Assembly: GCF_016756535.1 (NCBI RefSeq)
Contig: NZ_AP023247.1
Coordinates: 6,386,501 to 6,450,500 of the forward strand
Direction of reading: 5' to 3'
Source of the DNA: Mesorhizobium sp. 131-2-1
GTDB taxonomy: Bacteria > Pseudomonadota > Alphaproteobacteria > Rhizobiales > Rhizobiaceae
Length of the DNA: 64,000 nt
Position numbers and translations under genes: made by a program. Of this stretch, positions 1 through 8,567 are shown piece after piece; within the stretch, counting starts at the first letter, position 1, and every line of letters begins with the position of its first letter. The notes under the pieces are model-generated. The model had not been told where the DNA came from, made no database searches, and was given only the letters and a program-made list of their open reading frames with translations.

Positions 1-1596
1 GCCCTGCCAATGCACCAGCATTTTGATGTGGTCGTCTTCGATGGCGACGACAATCTCGCGGATCACGGCGCGGATGATCCGCTTGCGCGTGGTGGCGGTG
101 GCGTTGGCATGATGCCATGCCAATTCGAGATCGCCGCCCATGCGCAGCAGGCTCCGCCGTTCCTCTTCTCCCAGAGCCTCAGGCTTGTGGCGGTCGAGCG
201 CGTCAAGCTCGTCCTGACGCTCGCGGACGGCTACGAGCGCGGCATTCCAGCGTCGCTCTAGTTCGCCTGCTACAAGCCGGTTGTCCGGGTCGACGGCGTC
301 ATACTGGCGGCGTGCATGGGCGGCTTCATAACGTGCTTGCTCGAGTGCGAGCTCCACATGGCGCCGCTTCTCTCCAGCCTGCACGGTGGTGGTCTCGATG
401 GCCTTGATCGCCGCTTCGATGCCGAGCGGTTGAAGGCGTTGAAGAACCTCCGCGCTGACCGCCTGATCGACCCGCAACGATCCGAAGCCAATGCACGGGT
501 CGGTTCCGTGGTTGAGCTGCGCTCCGCGGCAATGATAGCGCCCCGTATTGCCGTTGCTGCCGGAATAAGAGACGTGCAGCTTGCGGCCGCAATGGCCGCA
601 GCGCAAGAGACCGCCGAGCAGCAACTCGCCCCGGCGAAGAGCACCGCGCGGCACCAAGCCTTTGCTTGTGGCATTGTCCGTGATCAGGCGCTGATTCCTC
701 TCAAAATCGTGCCAGCTCAGGTAACCTTCGTGATGGTCGATGAGCAAGACCTCCCAGTCGGCGCGATCGCGCCTGATCCCACGCAAAATCCGTTTGCGTC
801 CGGCCTCTATGGTGACTTTGCTGCAGGTTCGCCCGAACGCATAGGCGCCGGCGTAGATCGGGTTGGTGAGAATGTGGTGCACAGTATTGTAGACGGGCAG
901 CTTCCAGACGATCGCCCTGTCCGCCGCGCGCGTGTAATTTACGGCAGGGAGCATAATGCCCTCGCTGCGCAGCCACAGATGCACCTGCCGGATGCTCTGC
1001 AGTTCGTCGAAACGCCGGAATACAAGATCGATCGCCTCGCGGATCCGCAGGTCCGGGTCTTTCTCGATCCGGTTCCGGCCCGACTTGACGTAACCGATCG
1101 CCACCGTCAGGAAAAGTTCGCCCCGGCGTGCCTTCTGCTTCAGGGCTTCGATCGAGCGGGCCCGCAGGATCGAAAGCTCCAGTTCGCTCATCGTGCCCTT
1201 CATGCCGAGCAGCAACCTGTCGTTGGGATGACGCGGTTCGTAGATGCCGTCCTCATCTATGATGAGCGTTCCGACAAGGCCACAAAACTCGATGAGCGTA
1301 TGCCAGTCCCGGCCATTGCGGGCCAGCCGGGAGGCTTCAATGGCGAGGACCGCACCAACCCGACCTTCGCAGATAGCCGCCAGAAGCTTCTCAAAGCCCG
1401 GACGGCTGATGCCAGACCCTGAACGACCGAGATCTTCATCGATGACGATGGCTTCTTTCCAGCCAAGGGACCGCGCTCGCTCGGCAAGGCCATATTGGCG
1501 TCGCCGGCTCTCTGGATTGTTGACGAGTTGATCGGCCGTCGACTGCCGGACATAGACATAGGCGCCGCGCGCGAGATGTTCAGCGGTGATCTTCAT
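1..1596 (-). CDS. Large serine recombinase, module 1 (3' end beyond window)
   Basis: Reading leftwards from an ATG at 1596 the frame is open to the window edge (about 530 residues, C-terminus missing). It is a large serine recombinase: an N-terminal resolvase domain with YVRQS at residues 15-19 (Ser19 the expected nucleophile), the DEDLGRSGSG and ASRLARNGRDW motifs, then a recombinase domain (NPIYAGAYAFGR), a zinc ribbon (RCGHCGRKLHVSY) and an arginine/glutamate-rich helical region. Such enzymes cut and rejoin DNA at a 2-bp core, here probably to move their own small element. It overlaps two small upstream genes; the same trio occurs at 29.6-32.2 kb and 51.7-54.3 kb. The long ORFs on the opposite strand here are shadows. 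Family assignment is very sure; activity cannot be judged without the missing end. Confidence 0.93.
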   Translation of the reverse strand, partial: MKITAEHLARGAYVYVRQSTADQLVNNPESRRRQYGLAERARSLGWKEAIVIDEDLGRSGSGISRPGFEKLLAAICEGRVGAVLAIEASRLARNGRDWHTLIEFCGLVGTLIIDEDGIYEPRHPNDRLLLGMKGTMSELELSILRARSIEALKQKARRGELFLTVAIGYVKSGRNRIEKDPDLRIREAIDLVFRRFDELQSIRQVHLWLRSEGIMLPAVNYTRAADRAIVWKLPVYNTVHHILTNPIYAGAYAFGRTCSKVTIEAGRKRILRGIRRDRADWEVLLIDHHEGYLSWHDFERNQRLITDNATSKGLVPRGALRRGELLLGGLLRCGHCGRKLHVSYSGSNGNTGRYHCRGAQLNHGTDPCIGFGSLRVDQAVSAEVLQRLQPLGIEAAIKAIETTTVQAGEKRRHVELALEQARYEAAHARRQYDAVDPDNRLVAGELERRWNAALVAVRERQDELDALDRHKPEALGEEERRSLLRMGGDLELAWHHANATATTRKRIIRAVIREIVVAIEDDHIKMLVHWQG

Positions 1597-1753
1597 GATC
1601 TGCCTCCCGTTCCGTCTGGCTCACCACCGCTTCCCTCAGCAAGGTCTCGATCAGCGGGAGGGTGCGTTCCCGGACTTCGCCTGGAAGACTCGATGGCGGA
1701 GCCTTCGTGGAAAACAGGTCTGGCTGGTCGGTTCGGCATTGCCTGCGCTGCAT
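1580..1753 (-). CDS. Small partner protein of serine recombinase module 1
   Basis: A 57-residue ORF starting at ATG 1753 behind a strong ribosome site (AGGAG, 6 bases upstream) and ending 17 bases inside the recombinase gene. It contains QPDLF near the start and a helix-like LIETLLREAV segment. Equivalent small ORFs, also with strong ribosome sites, sit in the same place in the other two modules (31662-31856, 52013-52195), which argues that it is a real gene. It lies in a different frame over the 3' part of the DUF5372-like gene. Function is unknown; a DNA-binding or directionality role for the recombinase is only a guess. Confidence 0.7.
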   Translation of the reverse strand: MQRRQCRTDQPDLFSTKAPPSSLPGEVRERTLPLIETLLREAVVSQTEREADHEDHR

Positions 1754-2051
1754 GGTCGTCTCCTGGCTGGCGTGAGTCGCTCTGCAGAAAACGTAGACCT
1801 GCATCCAGCTCGCTGCGCAGGTCGCGCAGGCATGAAAGGGGAAAACGGGGCGCCTCGCGAACCGCCATCGTCAGGGCGATCTCTTCCGTCATCCAGATCG
1901 GAATCAGCGCCAGGCTGCCATCCGGTTGTCGCCCGACATAGGCCGGCTCACCGCAATAACGCTGACGGCCTGTGACAAAAATCTCCCCGCCCGAACGCGG
2001 ATGAAAGGCGTAACGGACAATCTTCTTTGCCTCGCCATCCTGATAACGGGC
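1593..2051 (-). CDS. DUF5372-like protein of module 1, 5' end lost
   Basis: The frame carries YAFHPRSGGEIFV, then YVGRQPDGSLALIPIWM and LRSELDAGL. This matches the small basic 'YPWHPxxG' protein that precedes large serine recombinases (DUF5372-like); the copies at 31681-32205 and 51700-52185 have the same order of motifs. The stop overlaps the recombinase ATG as ATGA. No start codon is visible before the frame runs into the IS21 scrap at about 2055, so the gene is probably truncated at its 5' end; an internal ATG at 1892 would remove the conserved N-terminal part. The C-terminal 50 or so residues overlap the small ORF in another frame. Function unknown. Confidence 0.6.
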   Translation of the reverse strand, partial: ARYQDGEAKKIVRYAFHPRSGGEIFVTGRQRYCGEPAYVGRQPDGSLALIPIWMTEEIALTMAVREAPRFPLSCLRDLRSELDAGLRFLQSDSRQPGDDHAAQAMPNRPARPVFHEGSAIESSRRSPGTHPPADRDLAEGSGGEPDGTGGRS

Positions 2052-2059
2052 ATTATGAG

Positions 2060-2218
2060 CCCAGTCCGACCGGCACAGGCAAGAGCCATCTGGCCATCGC
2101 CCTTGCCATCGAAGCCGTGAAGGCCGGAAAGAGCGTCTATTTCTGCACGCTCGCCGAACTCATCGCCTCGCTCGCCAAGACCGTGCGCGAGGGGCAGTTG
2201 CGCGAGCGTATCCGCTAG
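2060..2218 (+). pseudogene. istB: IS21-family istB fragment (ATPase helper)
   Basis: About 50 codons encode the Walker A region of an IstB transposition helper (TGTGKSHLAIALAIEA, then AGKSVYFCTLAELIASLA and REGQLRERIR). Intact IstB is about 250 residues; here both ends are missing and a TAG follows RERIR. It faces the serine recombinase module head-on, and the junction near 2055 seems to have cost that module its first start codon. An IS21 istA scrap occurs at 60119-60265. Non-functional. Confidence 0.8.
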
Positions 2219-2272
2219 TTCGCAGAAGTCACCGTGCCGACTGCAGATCACTTTTCAATCCGCAACGAATGA

Positions 2273-2715
2273 TCAGACTAGTACACGCGGCTCGCACTTA
2301 ACCCGGTCCAGAGCGATCATGCTGCGGCACTTCCTAACATTCGGGTTCGCCAGCAGTTTCTCTTTAATAAAAGTATCGAATGCCTCGACGTTCTCGACTA
2401 TGACCACGAGGACAAAATCCGCCTCCCCAGTCACCATGTAGCATTGCGTGAGTTCCTTTGCCTGAGTCATCGCCCTCCGGAAGTAGGCCATCAGGTCCAG
2501 ACGCTCGCGGTCCAGCTCAACACAGATTACTACGTACAGGCCTTTTCCCAGGCCTTTGGGTCTATGAGGGAGATGTCGGAGATTATGACGCCCTCCTCCC
2601 GCAAACGGTTGACACGGCGCATGCACGAGGCGGCCGAAGATCCTACGACCTCCGCGAACTCCGTTCTTCTGGAGCGCTGCTAGGATTCTTGGATTCTTCG
2701 GTCGAGGTCATCCAT
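2273..2715 (-). pseudogene. Lrp/AsnC-family regulator, frameshifted copy
   Basis: Reading from ATG 2715 gives MDDLDRRI, then the frame is broken by a tandem 8-bp repeat (AAGAATCC twice, about 2684-2699). After that the helix-turn-helix part (FAEVVGSSAASCMRRVNRLREEG) and effector part (VELDRERLDL, TQCYMVTGEADFVLV, NPNVRK) are found in different frames. A further frameshift lies near 2560. The product would resemble the intact regulator at 6071-6523 along its whole length, so the two are paralogues. It stands upstream of the oppositely ending aminotransferase gene, mirroring the intact regulator beside the hydrolase. Certainly dead as a full-length protein. Confidence 0.88.
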
Positions 2716-2947
2716 ATGTAAAGCCTTTGACTGGGATGCACCACTGCCGCCCCTGATACCCCACCCCGATCTCGTCATATTTGGATACTCGCGACGCGTC
2801 GCTGCTGCTGGACTACGCTGCAGCCCATATATGCAGATTACAATCCGGCTCAGAGACGGCGCGAGAAGGATTACGACTTGTTTGGATCACACGTTCCAAA
2901 CTTGATCGGTCATCGATGATACGTTTCGCCTGCCCGGCATGGCGCAC

Positions 2948-4339
2948 TCACGCCAAAGCAAGTTTTTCCTGGTAGCGCTTCCAGAGTCCTGCCAGCGCCC
3001 GCTCTAGCCGATCGACGATCTCGTCACAATCCGCCGAAGTCACCGTCAAAGGCGGCGCAACAATGAACCAATCGCCGAATTTTCCACCTGACGTCCTGCG
3101 GGAATAGACTATGAGACCTTCCTTCAGCGCCTCGGTCCGCGCGACTTCCGTTATGTTGAAGTCGTGAGGGAACTGTTGCTTCGAACCCTTGTCGACTACA
3201 AGTTCGACAGCATAGAGGAGTCCTTGTCCGCGTACTTCCCCGACGGCGTTCGAGCTTGCCAGGCGGGTCTTAAGACTCTTGCCAAGATACACGCCGGTCT
3301 GAGCGGCATTATCGATGAGCTTGTAGTTCTCATACTCCTCCAGCACGGCAAGGGCGGCGGCACAGGAGATGGGGTTCGCTCCGTAGGTGTGGGAGAAGTT
3401 AAATCCCGTCAGCTTCGCAAGCTCGTCTACCGGAGCGGCAGGCAACAGGACGGCTCCGAGAGGACTGTAACCCGCTGAAAGTCCTTTTGCCATTACCACC
3501 ACGTCCGGTGTGACATCAAAATGATGACTTGCCAGGAACTTTCCCGTGCGGCCTGCGCCGCAAAGAATCTCGTCGAAGATTAAGAAAACGCCGTGTCGGT
3601 CGCAAAGCTCCCGCACGCGTTTGAAATAGCTGGCAGGGGGGGCGAGGCAACCTGTAGCCACCCCGCCGACCGGCTCCACCACGAAGGCGAGCACGTTCTC
3701 GGGTCCTAGTTCGAAGAAAGTCCTCTCAAGCGCTGCGACACTTTCTTCGGCGATTGAATCCGGCGTGCTGCCTGGCTGAATGCGATAAGTCATCGGAGCT
3801 GGCACCTTCGCTCCGTTGACCGAGAACCCTGCAAGAAATGGAGCAAGTGACTCATCGCCGGATATGATGAGCGTTCCGATAGAGGCACCGTGGTAAGAGG
3901 GCATATTGGAGACGAGGAACCTTCTGTTCAGCGTCCCCTTTGCTACCGCGTACTGGCGCAGAAACTTCAAAGCCAGGTCCATCGCTTCGCTGCCGCCGGA
4001 TGCAAGACCGACGCGTTCAAATGGTTTGCCCGCCAGCCTACACAAACGCTCGGTCAGAGCTGCATTCAGCGCATGACGGCCTATTCGGGGATAGGCATAG
4101 TCGAGCGTAACGGCCTGTTGGTGCATTGCATCCGCAACCCGGCGATTTCCATGTCCGATGTTGCTGGCGATCGGGCCGGAGGAGCCATCTATATAGGCAT
4201 TACCCTTATCGTCGTACATCCAGATGCCTTCGGCACGCACCATCATTGGAACAGGCTCGGACCCATCTTGCTGGAAGAAAGCGTCTTGAAACATTCCGGG
4301 TTGAGGTTGGGCATTTGTGAGCACTTCGTTCTCTTTCAT
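2948..4339 (-). CDS. Class III pyridoxal-phosphate aminotransferase
   Basis: A complete 463-residue class III (omega) aminotransferase. Visible landmarks are GSSGPIASNIGHGN near residue 52, GGSEAMDLALKF, SYHGASIGT, the FVVEPVGG and LIFDEILCGAGRTGKF segments (PLP-stacking and Asp), the Schiff-base lysine in VVMAKGLSAGYSP, and SHTYGANPISCAAALAVLE. Enzymes of this fold move an amino group between an amine or omega-amino acid and pyruvate or 2-oxoglutarate in the cytoplasm; the substrate cannot be read from sequence. It shares strand with the M20 hydrolase 230 bp upstream and is bracketed by two Lrp/AsnC genes, one dead, so amino-acid-derivative catabolism is likely. The ATG at 4339 lacks a clear ribosome site; Met at 4294 is an alternative start. 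Confidence 0.9.
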   Translation of the reverse strand: MKENEVLTNAQPQPGMFQDAFFQQDGSEPVPMMVRAEGIWMYDDKGNAYIDGSSGPIASNIGHGNRRVADAMHQQAVTLDYAYPRIGRHALNAALTERLCRLAGKPFERVGLASGGSEAMDLALKFLRQYAVAKGTLNRRFLVSNMPSYHGASIGTLIISGDESLAPFLAGFSVNGAKVPAPMTYRIQPGSTPDSIAEESVAALERTFFELGPENVLAFVVEPVGGVATGCLAPPASYFKRVRELCDRHGVFLIFDEILCGAGRTGKFLASHHFDVTPDVVVMAKGLSAGYSPLGAVLLPAAPVDELAKLTGFNFSHTYGANPISCAAALAVLEEYENYKLIDNAAQTGVYLGKSLKTRLASSNAVGEVRGQGLLYAVELVVDKGSKQQFPHDFNITEVARTEALKEGLIVYSRRTSGGKFGDWFIVAPPLTVTSADCDEIVDRLERALAGLWKRYQEKLALA

Positions 4340-4569
4340 TCGGAGGCGATAAGTAACGATAGCCAGTCAGGATCGACAGCGGCCGATTGCTTTGCTCTCT
4401 AATCCTCGACAGTCCCGTCGGTGAGAATTCTCGGCGCGCGTGACGCAGTAGTTTAGACCGGCGAGCAGGATTGGCACAAAGTAGCCTTTAATAAATTCCT
4501 GACAACTTCAAAGAGCGTTTGCACGTGAAATGGAAATCTCAAAATCGCGCTCGATGTGCAACGCGCCGC

Positions 4570-5748
4570 TCAGGAATTTCTGTTGCCGAGTACGGTCTCA
4601 GCAAGCCCCACCCAGTAGGCCATCCCATAAATCAAGGAGGCGTCATTGAAGTCGTATGCCGGATGATGGACTTCCGCAGTGTTCCCATTGCCGAGGAAAA
4701 CGAACGCGCCCGGGCGCGCTTCGAGCAAATATGCAAAGTCCTCCGCGCCCATGATAGGCCTCATCTGATCATCAACTTGGGCATCTCCCACGATGCCCCG
4801 TGCGACTTTGGCGGCGACCGCTGTTTCCGCGGGCGAGTTGAGAGTCACCGGTACGGAACGGAGGTAGTGGAAGTCGATTTGCGCCCCGAACGCCTCCGCA
4901 ATTCCGGTTGCCGACCTCGCCATCTCCGTTTCGGCAAAGTTCCGCAGGTGGGGCGAAAGCGTCCGCACTGTGCCCGATAAGGTCACATGGTCCGGGATAA
5001 CGTTGTAAGCCTGCGATGCGCTCAGCTTGGTGACGGATATGACGATGGATTCGAGGGGGTCGACATGTCGTGTTACCAAGGATTGGAAGCCAAGGATGAT
5101 CTGAGCGGCGATGACGACCGGGTCGACCGCACGATGCGGGGCTGCTGCATGTCCTCCTCGACCCTTTACGACCACGTCGAAGTCGTCCTGGGCTGCCATG
5201 ATTCCCCCAGCGCAAATGCCGAATTTGCCGATGTCCATGCCCGGCCAGTTATGCATGCCGAAAATCTTGGAGATGCCGAAGCGGTCCATGATGCCTTCCT
5301 GCACCATTTTGAACCCTCCCGAAGGCCATTCGACTTCTTCCGCAGGCTGGAACACGAGCGCAACCGATCCCTTGAAATCCCGGGTCCGGGCCAAGTGCTT
5401 AGCGGCCGCAAGTAACATTGCCGTATGACCGTCGTGGCCGCACGCATGCATCTTGCCAAGCTCCGTAGATGCCCAGGGCTTACCCGACGCCTCGACGATC
5501 GGAAGCGCATCCATGTCCGCCCTTAGTCCAATGATCGGACCTTCGCCATGACGACCGCGGATTACTCCGACGATACCCGTATTCGCAATGCCTGTCGCTA
5601 TCTCGTCGATCCCGAACGAGATGAGCTTGTTATGAACAAACGTAGCGGTACCATGCAGCTCGAACCCTACCTCGGGAATGCGGTGCAAGTGCCTGCGCCA
5701 TTCGATCGCTTCGGCCGCAACATCCCGGTAGGCAGCAAAGTTCTGCAT
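4570..5748 (-). CDS. M20D amidohydrolase / N-acyl amino acid hydrolase
   Basis: A 392-residue member of the M20D (hippurate hydrolase, IAA-amino acid hydrolase) family. It has WRRHLHRIPEVGFE at the N-terminus, GLRADMDALPI, the metal site MHACGHDGHTAMLL, the catalytic FQPAEE, GMHNWPG, the dimerisation-domain GRGGHAAAPH and the C-terminal IMGAEDFAYLL ligand. It is expected to cleave an N-acyl or amide bond to release an amino acid. I start at ATG 5748 (MQNFAAYR) because homologues begin just before the WRRHLH motif; an in-frame upstream ATG at 5814 adds 22 unlikely residues. It is divergent from the intact Lrp/AsnC regulator, a usual arrangement for a target and its regulator, and upstream of the class III aminotransferase on the same strand. 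Substrate unknown. Confidence 0.9.
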   Translation of the reverse strand: MQNFAAYRDVAAEAIEWRRHLHRIPEVGFELHGTATFVHNKLISFGIDEIATGIANTGIVGVIRGRHGEGPIIGLRADMDALPIVEASGKPWASTELGKMHACGHDGHTAMLLAAAKHLARTRDFKGSVALVFQPAEEVEWPSGGFKMVQEGIMDRFGISKIFGMHNWPGMDIGKFGICAGGIMAAQDDFDVVVKGRGGHAAAPHRAVDPVVIAAQIILGFQSLVTRHVDPLESIVISVTKLSASQAYNVIPDHVTLSGTVRTLSPHLRNFAETEMARSATGIAEAFGAQIDFHYLRSVPVTLNSPAETAVAAKVARGIVGDAQVDDQMRPIMGAEDFAYLLEARPGAFVFLGNGNTAEVHHPAYDFNDASLIYGMAYWVGLAETVLGNRNS

Positions 5749-6070
5749 GTTATTCTTCGCCGTACATGCGCCACTAAGGTCCCTAGCTCGTTTAGAGGCT
5801 GGGGACGGTTCCACGTTTGGAACCTAGCCGATAAGGTGTGTGCATTGCCTCCTAAAACGTCGAGCGAATGAAACGTAAGCATCACACGCGACCATGATTT
5901 TGGTGGAAATCCTCCACGTCCTATCGCATTATGGAACACTTGTCTAAAACGGCTGATTAACATCTGGGCATGCCCGTGAGCGCAGGCAAACGGCTTCGCT
6001 CGACGACTTCAATCGAATGACGCGTGGCGATTTCCACTCGAGTCGAAGCCAACTAAACATTGACGAAATC

Positions 6071-6523
6071 ATGGATGATTTAGACAAACGCATCCTCGCA
6101 GCGCTTCAGGTCAACAACAGGATGTCGTTCACTGAAATGGCAGACCTGGTCGGCTCATCCGCGGCCTCATGCATGCGACGGGTCAACAAGCTTCGGTCGG
6201 ACGGCATTGTCGTCGCAGATATTTCCTTGATCGACCCTCGAGCGCTCGGGAAATCGTTGACTGTAGTAGTGACAGTGGAACTTGACCGGGAGCGGCTCGA
6301 TCTCGTCGACGAGTTCAAACGCGCTATGAGGTCTGCGAAGGAAGTCACCCAGTGCTATATGGTGACCGGGGGCGCAGACTTCGTGCTGATCGTCATGGTC
6401 CAGGATGTTGATGCGTTCGACATCTTCGTCAAAACGAAATTGTATACCAACCCCAACGTCCGAAAACTCCGCAGTATGATAACCTTGGACCGTGTGAAGT
6501 TCGAGCCGCGCGTCCTGCTGTAG
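6071..6523 (+). CDS. Lrp/AsnC-family transcriptional regulator
   Basis: A complete 150-residue regulator. An N-terminal helix-turn-helix (MDDLDKRILAALQ ... MADLVGSSAASCMRRVNKL) is followed by the RAM effector domain (VVTVELDRERLDL, TQCYMVTGGADFVLIV, NPNVRKLRSMI). Such proteins form octamers that bind an amino acid and act on a neighbouring, often divergent, operon. Here the divergent gene is the M20D hydrolase, with about 320 bp between the starts, so control of hydrolase plus aminotransferase is the simplest inference. The start at ATG 6071 is chosen because MDDLDKRIL is the family's usual N-terminus; the frame stays open further upstream to 6017. Ectoine-catabolism regulators of the DoeX type are also Lrp/AsnC members, but this alone does not assign a ligand. 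Confidence 0.92.
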   Translation: MDDLDKRILAALQVNNRMSFTEMADLVGSSAASCMRRVNKLRSDGIVVADISLIDPRALGKSLTVVVTVELDRERLDLVDEFKRAMRSAKEVTQCYMVTGGADFVLIVMVQDVDAFDIFVKTKLYTNPNVRKLRSMITLDRVKFEPRVLL

Positions 6524-6779
6524 GGATTTTTTTTCCACCACATGACCTGATGTGGTTGTCTAATCGCCGCTGGGACGTCAAGCATGTAATTGCGTCGAGA
6601 CGACGCTGCCGGGTGCATGGTTGTCTTCGCGGTCGACATCAGTCGCCGCATGATGGAGCTCCGCGGACGAGCCTTCAATGTGGACGACGCACTTTGCTGA
6701 GACAGCGGTGCAACCCCATCAGCGGAATGGCTCGGCTAACGTCCCGGCAGGGACGTCTTAGGCGCTCAGATCCTGAACG

Positions 6780-7820
6780 CTATTCGCAAGATTTCATTGC
6801 TGTGGCGCCTGCATTTCGATCAAAGAACTCACCGGTTTTGAGCATCGAATGCATTATCACCGCCAGTTTGCGCGCCACAGCCACGGCAGCTCGTTTGAAG
6901 CCAACCCTCTCCCGGAGCTTGAGGCCCCACGTGCGCAGGCTGCTGTCGATCGAGCTGCGTGTCAGGATGACCGCCGCAGCCTCATAGAGAAGTCCCCGCA
7001 AATGTCGATCGCCGCGTCGGGATATATGGCCGTCATAATCGACTTCTCCCGATTGGTAGCGGCGCGTTGTCAGGCCGATCCAAGCGGCAACAGAGCGGGA
7101 CTTCTTGAAGTTGCCCGGATCTTCAATGGCAGTGGCGAAAGAGGTTGCGGTAATGGCGCCGATGCCGGGGATCGACATGAGTATGCGGCATGCTTGGCTT
7201 TGACGTGCGTCTGCGACAAGCTGGCGCCCAAGCTCGGCGGCACGGATGCGAATGCCGCGCCAGGCTTCCAACATCGGTAGCACGACAGGAGCAAGCTCGC
7301 TCTGATCGATAAGAAGGCTCCGGACATTCTTTTCGAATGTAGTTCCCTTACCGGCGGGAACGAGCAAGCCGAACGTTTTCATGATCCCTCGGATCTGGTT
7401 GGAAAGCTCGACGGTGATACGGACCAGCCGGGTGCGAGCCGCCACGAGCGTGCGGGTCAACATACTGTCGAAGCCTTTCACGCGCACCTCGCGAAAGAAC
7501 CCTGCTTCAGCAAGACGCGCCAAACCATCGGCGTCATTCGCATCCGTCTTGTTCGCCGCCATATCGAGAGCGGCTTTGGCATGGCGCGCATCGATGCAGA
7601 TTGCCGGCAATCCCTTGGCGCGTAGCGCATGATAGAACCATACGGAGAGAGGCCCCGTTTCGAACACCACTCGCTTTACAGCTGGCGCCCGCTTGCGGAC
7701 AAGCTCGGCAATGATGTTGGGATCAGATGCGCACTTCCCGCGCCAGATCCGTTCGCCTTCACGGCGGATCGAAACTGCCGTCTCTTTCATCGACACGTCG
7801 AGACCGATATATTCTTCCAT
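6780..7820 (-). CDS. IS110-family transposase
   Basis: A complete 346-residue IS110-type transposase. The N-terminal DEDD nuclease domain shows YIGLDVSMKE, VVFETGP and KTDANDADGLARLAEAG; the C-terminal transposase_20 domain shows LMSIPGIGAITATSFATAI, KKSRSVAAWIGLTTRR and GDRHLRGLLYEAA. IS110 elements move through circular intermediates without long terminal repeats, so the element ends cannot be fixed by eye. The frame is intact. A fragment of a different IS110-type gene lies at 8139-8392. Confidence 0.93.
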   Translation of the reverse strand: MEEYIGLDVSMKETAVSIRREGERIWRGKCASDPNIIAELVRKRAPAVKRVVFETGPLSVWFYHALRAKGLPAICIDARHAKAALDMAANKTDANDADGLARLAEAGFFREVRVKGFDSMLTRTLVAARTRLVRITVELSNQIRGIMKTFGLLVPAGKGTTFEKNVRSLLIDQSELAPVVLPMLEAWRGIRIRAAELGRQLVADARQSQACRILMSIPGIGAITATSFATAIEDPGNFKKSRSVAAWIGLTTRRYQSGEVDYDGHISRRGDRHLRGLLYEAAAVILTRSSIDSSLRTWGLKLRERVGFKRAAVAVARKLAVIMHSMLKTGEFFDRNAGATAMKSCE

Positions 7821-7923
7821 GGCTGTTCTCCATTCGATGTTTGGGCCTCGGCGTCAGGTCCTGAGCCCGTATTTCCATCCTATCGGGGAACAGCCACACT
7901 CCAAGACTACGATCGATTTCTAG

Positions 7924-8024
7924 CAGGTTGATGAAAAAGGCTCGGAGATACCCGTTTTGAATCTGATTTGTGCTCGGTCTGATTCTGATACGTTCCGTGA
8001 ACAAAACCGTTTTTCAACAGCCTG
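7924..8024. mobile_element. MITE-like element of 101 bp
   Basis: The sequence begins CAGGTTGATGAAAAA and ends TTTTTCAACAGCCTG, two imperfect inverted repeats of 15 bases with 2 mismatches. Each end is bordered by CTAG (7920-7923 and 8025-8028), consistent with a 4-bp target duplication. The ~70 bases between have no coding potential. The ends resemble those of IS5/IS1182-like elements that start with a GCAGGCTGTTGAAAAA motif, so this is probably a non-autonomous derivative moved by such a transposase, none of which is intact in the window. Confidence 0.65.
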
Positions 8025-8138
8025 CTAGGGCGACTCGCTCCCGCGATTACCCCATGTGGACGGCCTCCGCTGCCGAGATCGCAATCTGCCAAAGTGTGGG
8101 TGTCGAAAGTCACATAAGGAAGAGCCGTCCTGGAGAAG

Positions 8139-8392
8139 ATTACCACAATTGGCCTGGATATCAGCATGTGTGAGGTTCACGGGGTCAATGGTGCCGGCGC
8201 GCCGTGAGCCGCCGCAAGCTGCGCTGCGACGATGTCGTTGCATTCTTCAAGGCATTGCCGCCCTGCCTGATCGGAATCGGGGCTTGCGCGACTGGACACC
8301 ACTGGGGCTCGGGTTCTTATGGCGCTGGGTCACGAGGTGCGGCTGATGCGGGCGTCTTACGTCAAGCCATACGTCAAGTTATGGGCAGGTGA
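8139..8392 (+). pseudogene. IS110/IS1111-type transposase N-terminal fragment
   Basis: Scattered over shifted frames are EKITTIGLDIS, VHGVNGAGA, RRKLRCDDVVAFFKALPPCLIG.GACATGHHW and MALGHEVRLMRASYVKPYVK, the N-terminal DEDD region of an IS1111-type transposase. There are at least two frameshifts and the C-terminal half is absent. It is not derived from the intact IS110 gene next door, whose sequence is quite different. Dead. Confidence 0.8.
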
Positions 8393-8567
8393 GCATATCT
8401 TCACTTGGACTAACCCGCTCCGCGACCGCGGAGCGGCAAGGGTGCGCGCCGACCACGTAATCTGATCGCGTCGTCTGTCGCGCTGGTCATGTTTCCACAA
8501 GAAGCTCCGACTGCGTCAGCATGGGGTGGCTGCTTGCAGCCCATTCCATCGGACAAAGGAGCTTGTC

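Noticed and set aside
316..1422. A 368-codon open frame on the plus strand
   Set aside because: It lies wholly antisense to the serine recombinase, which has clear family motifs and a matching gene neighbourhood.
4470..4500. A possible sigma-54 promoter (TGGCACAAAGTAGCC)
   Set aside because: The -24 element fits but the -12 GC at the right spacing is followed by CT rather than the usual A/T, and it faces away from any recognised gene start.
7905..7925. A possible nod-box-like stretch (CGATCGATTTC)
   Set aside because: Only about ten bases fit and the rest of the 47-bp consensus is missing; the bases belong to the border of the MITE-like element.
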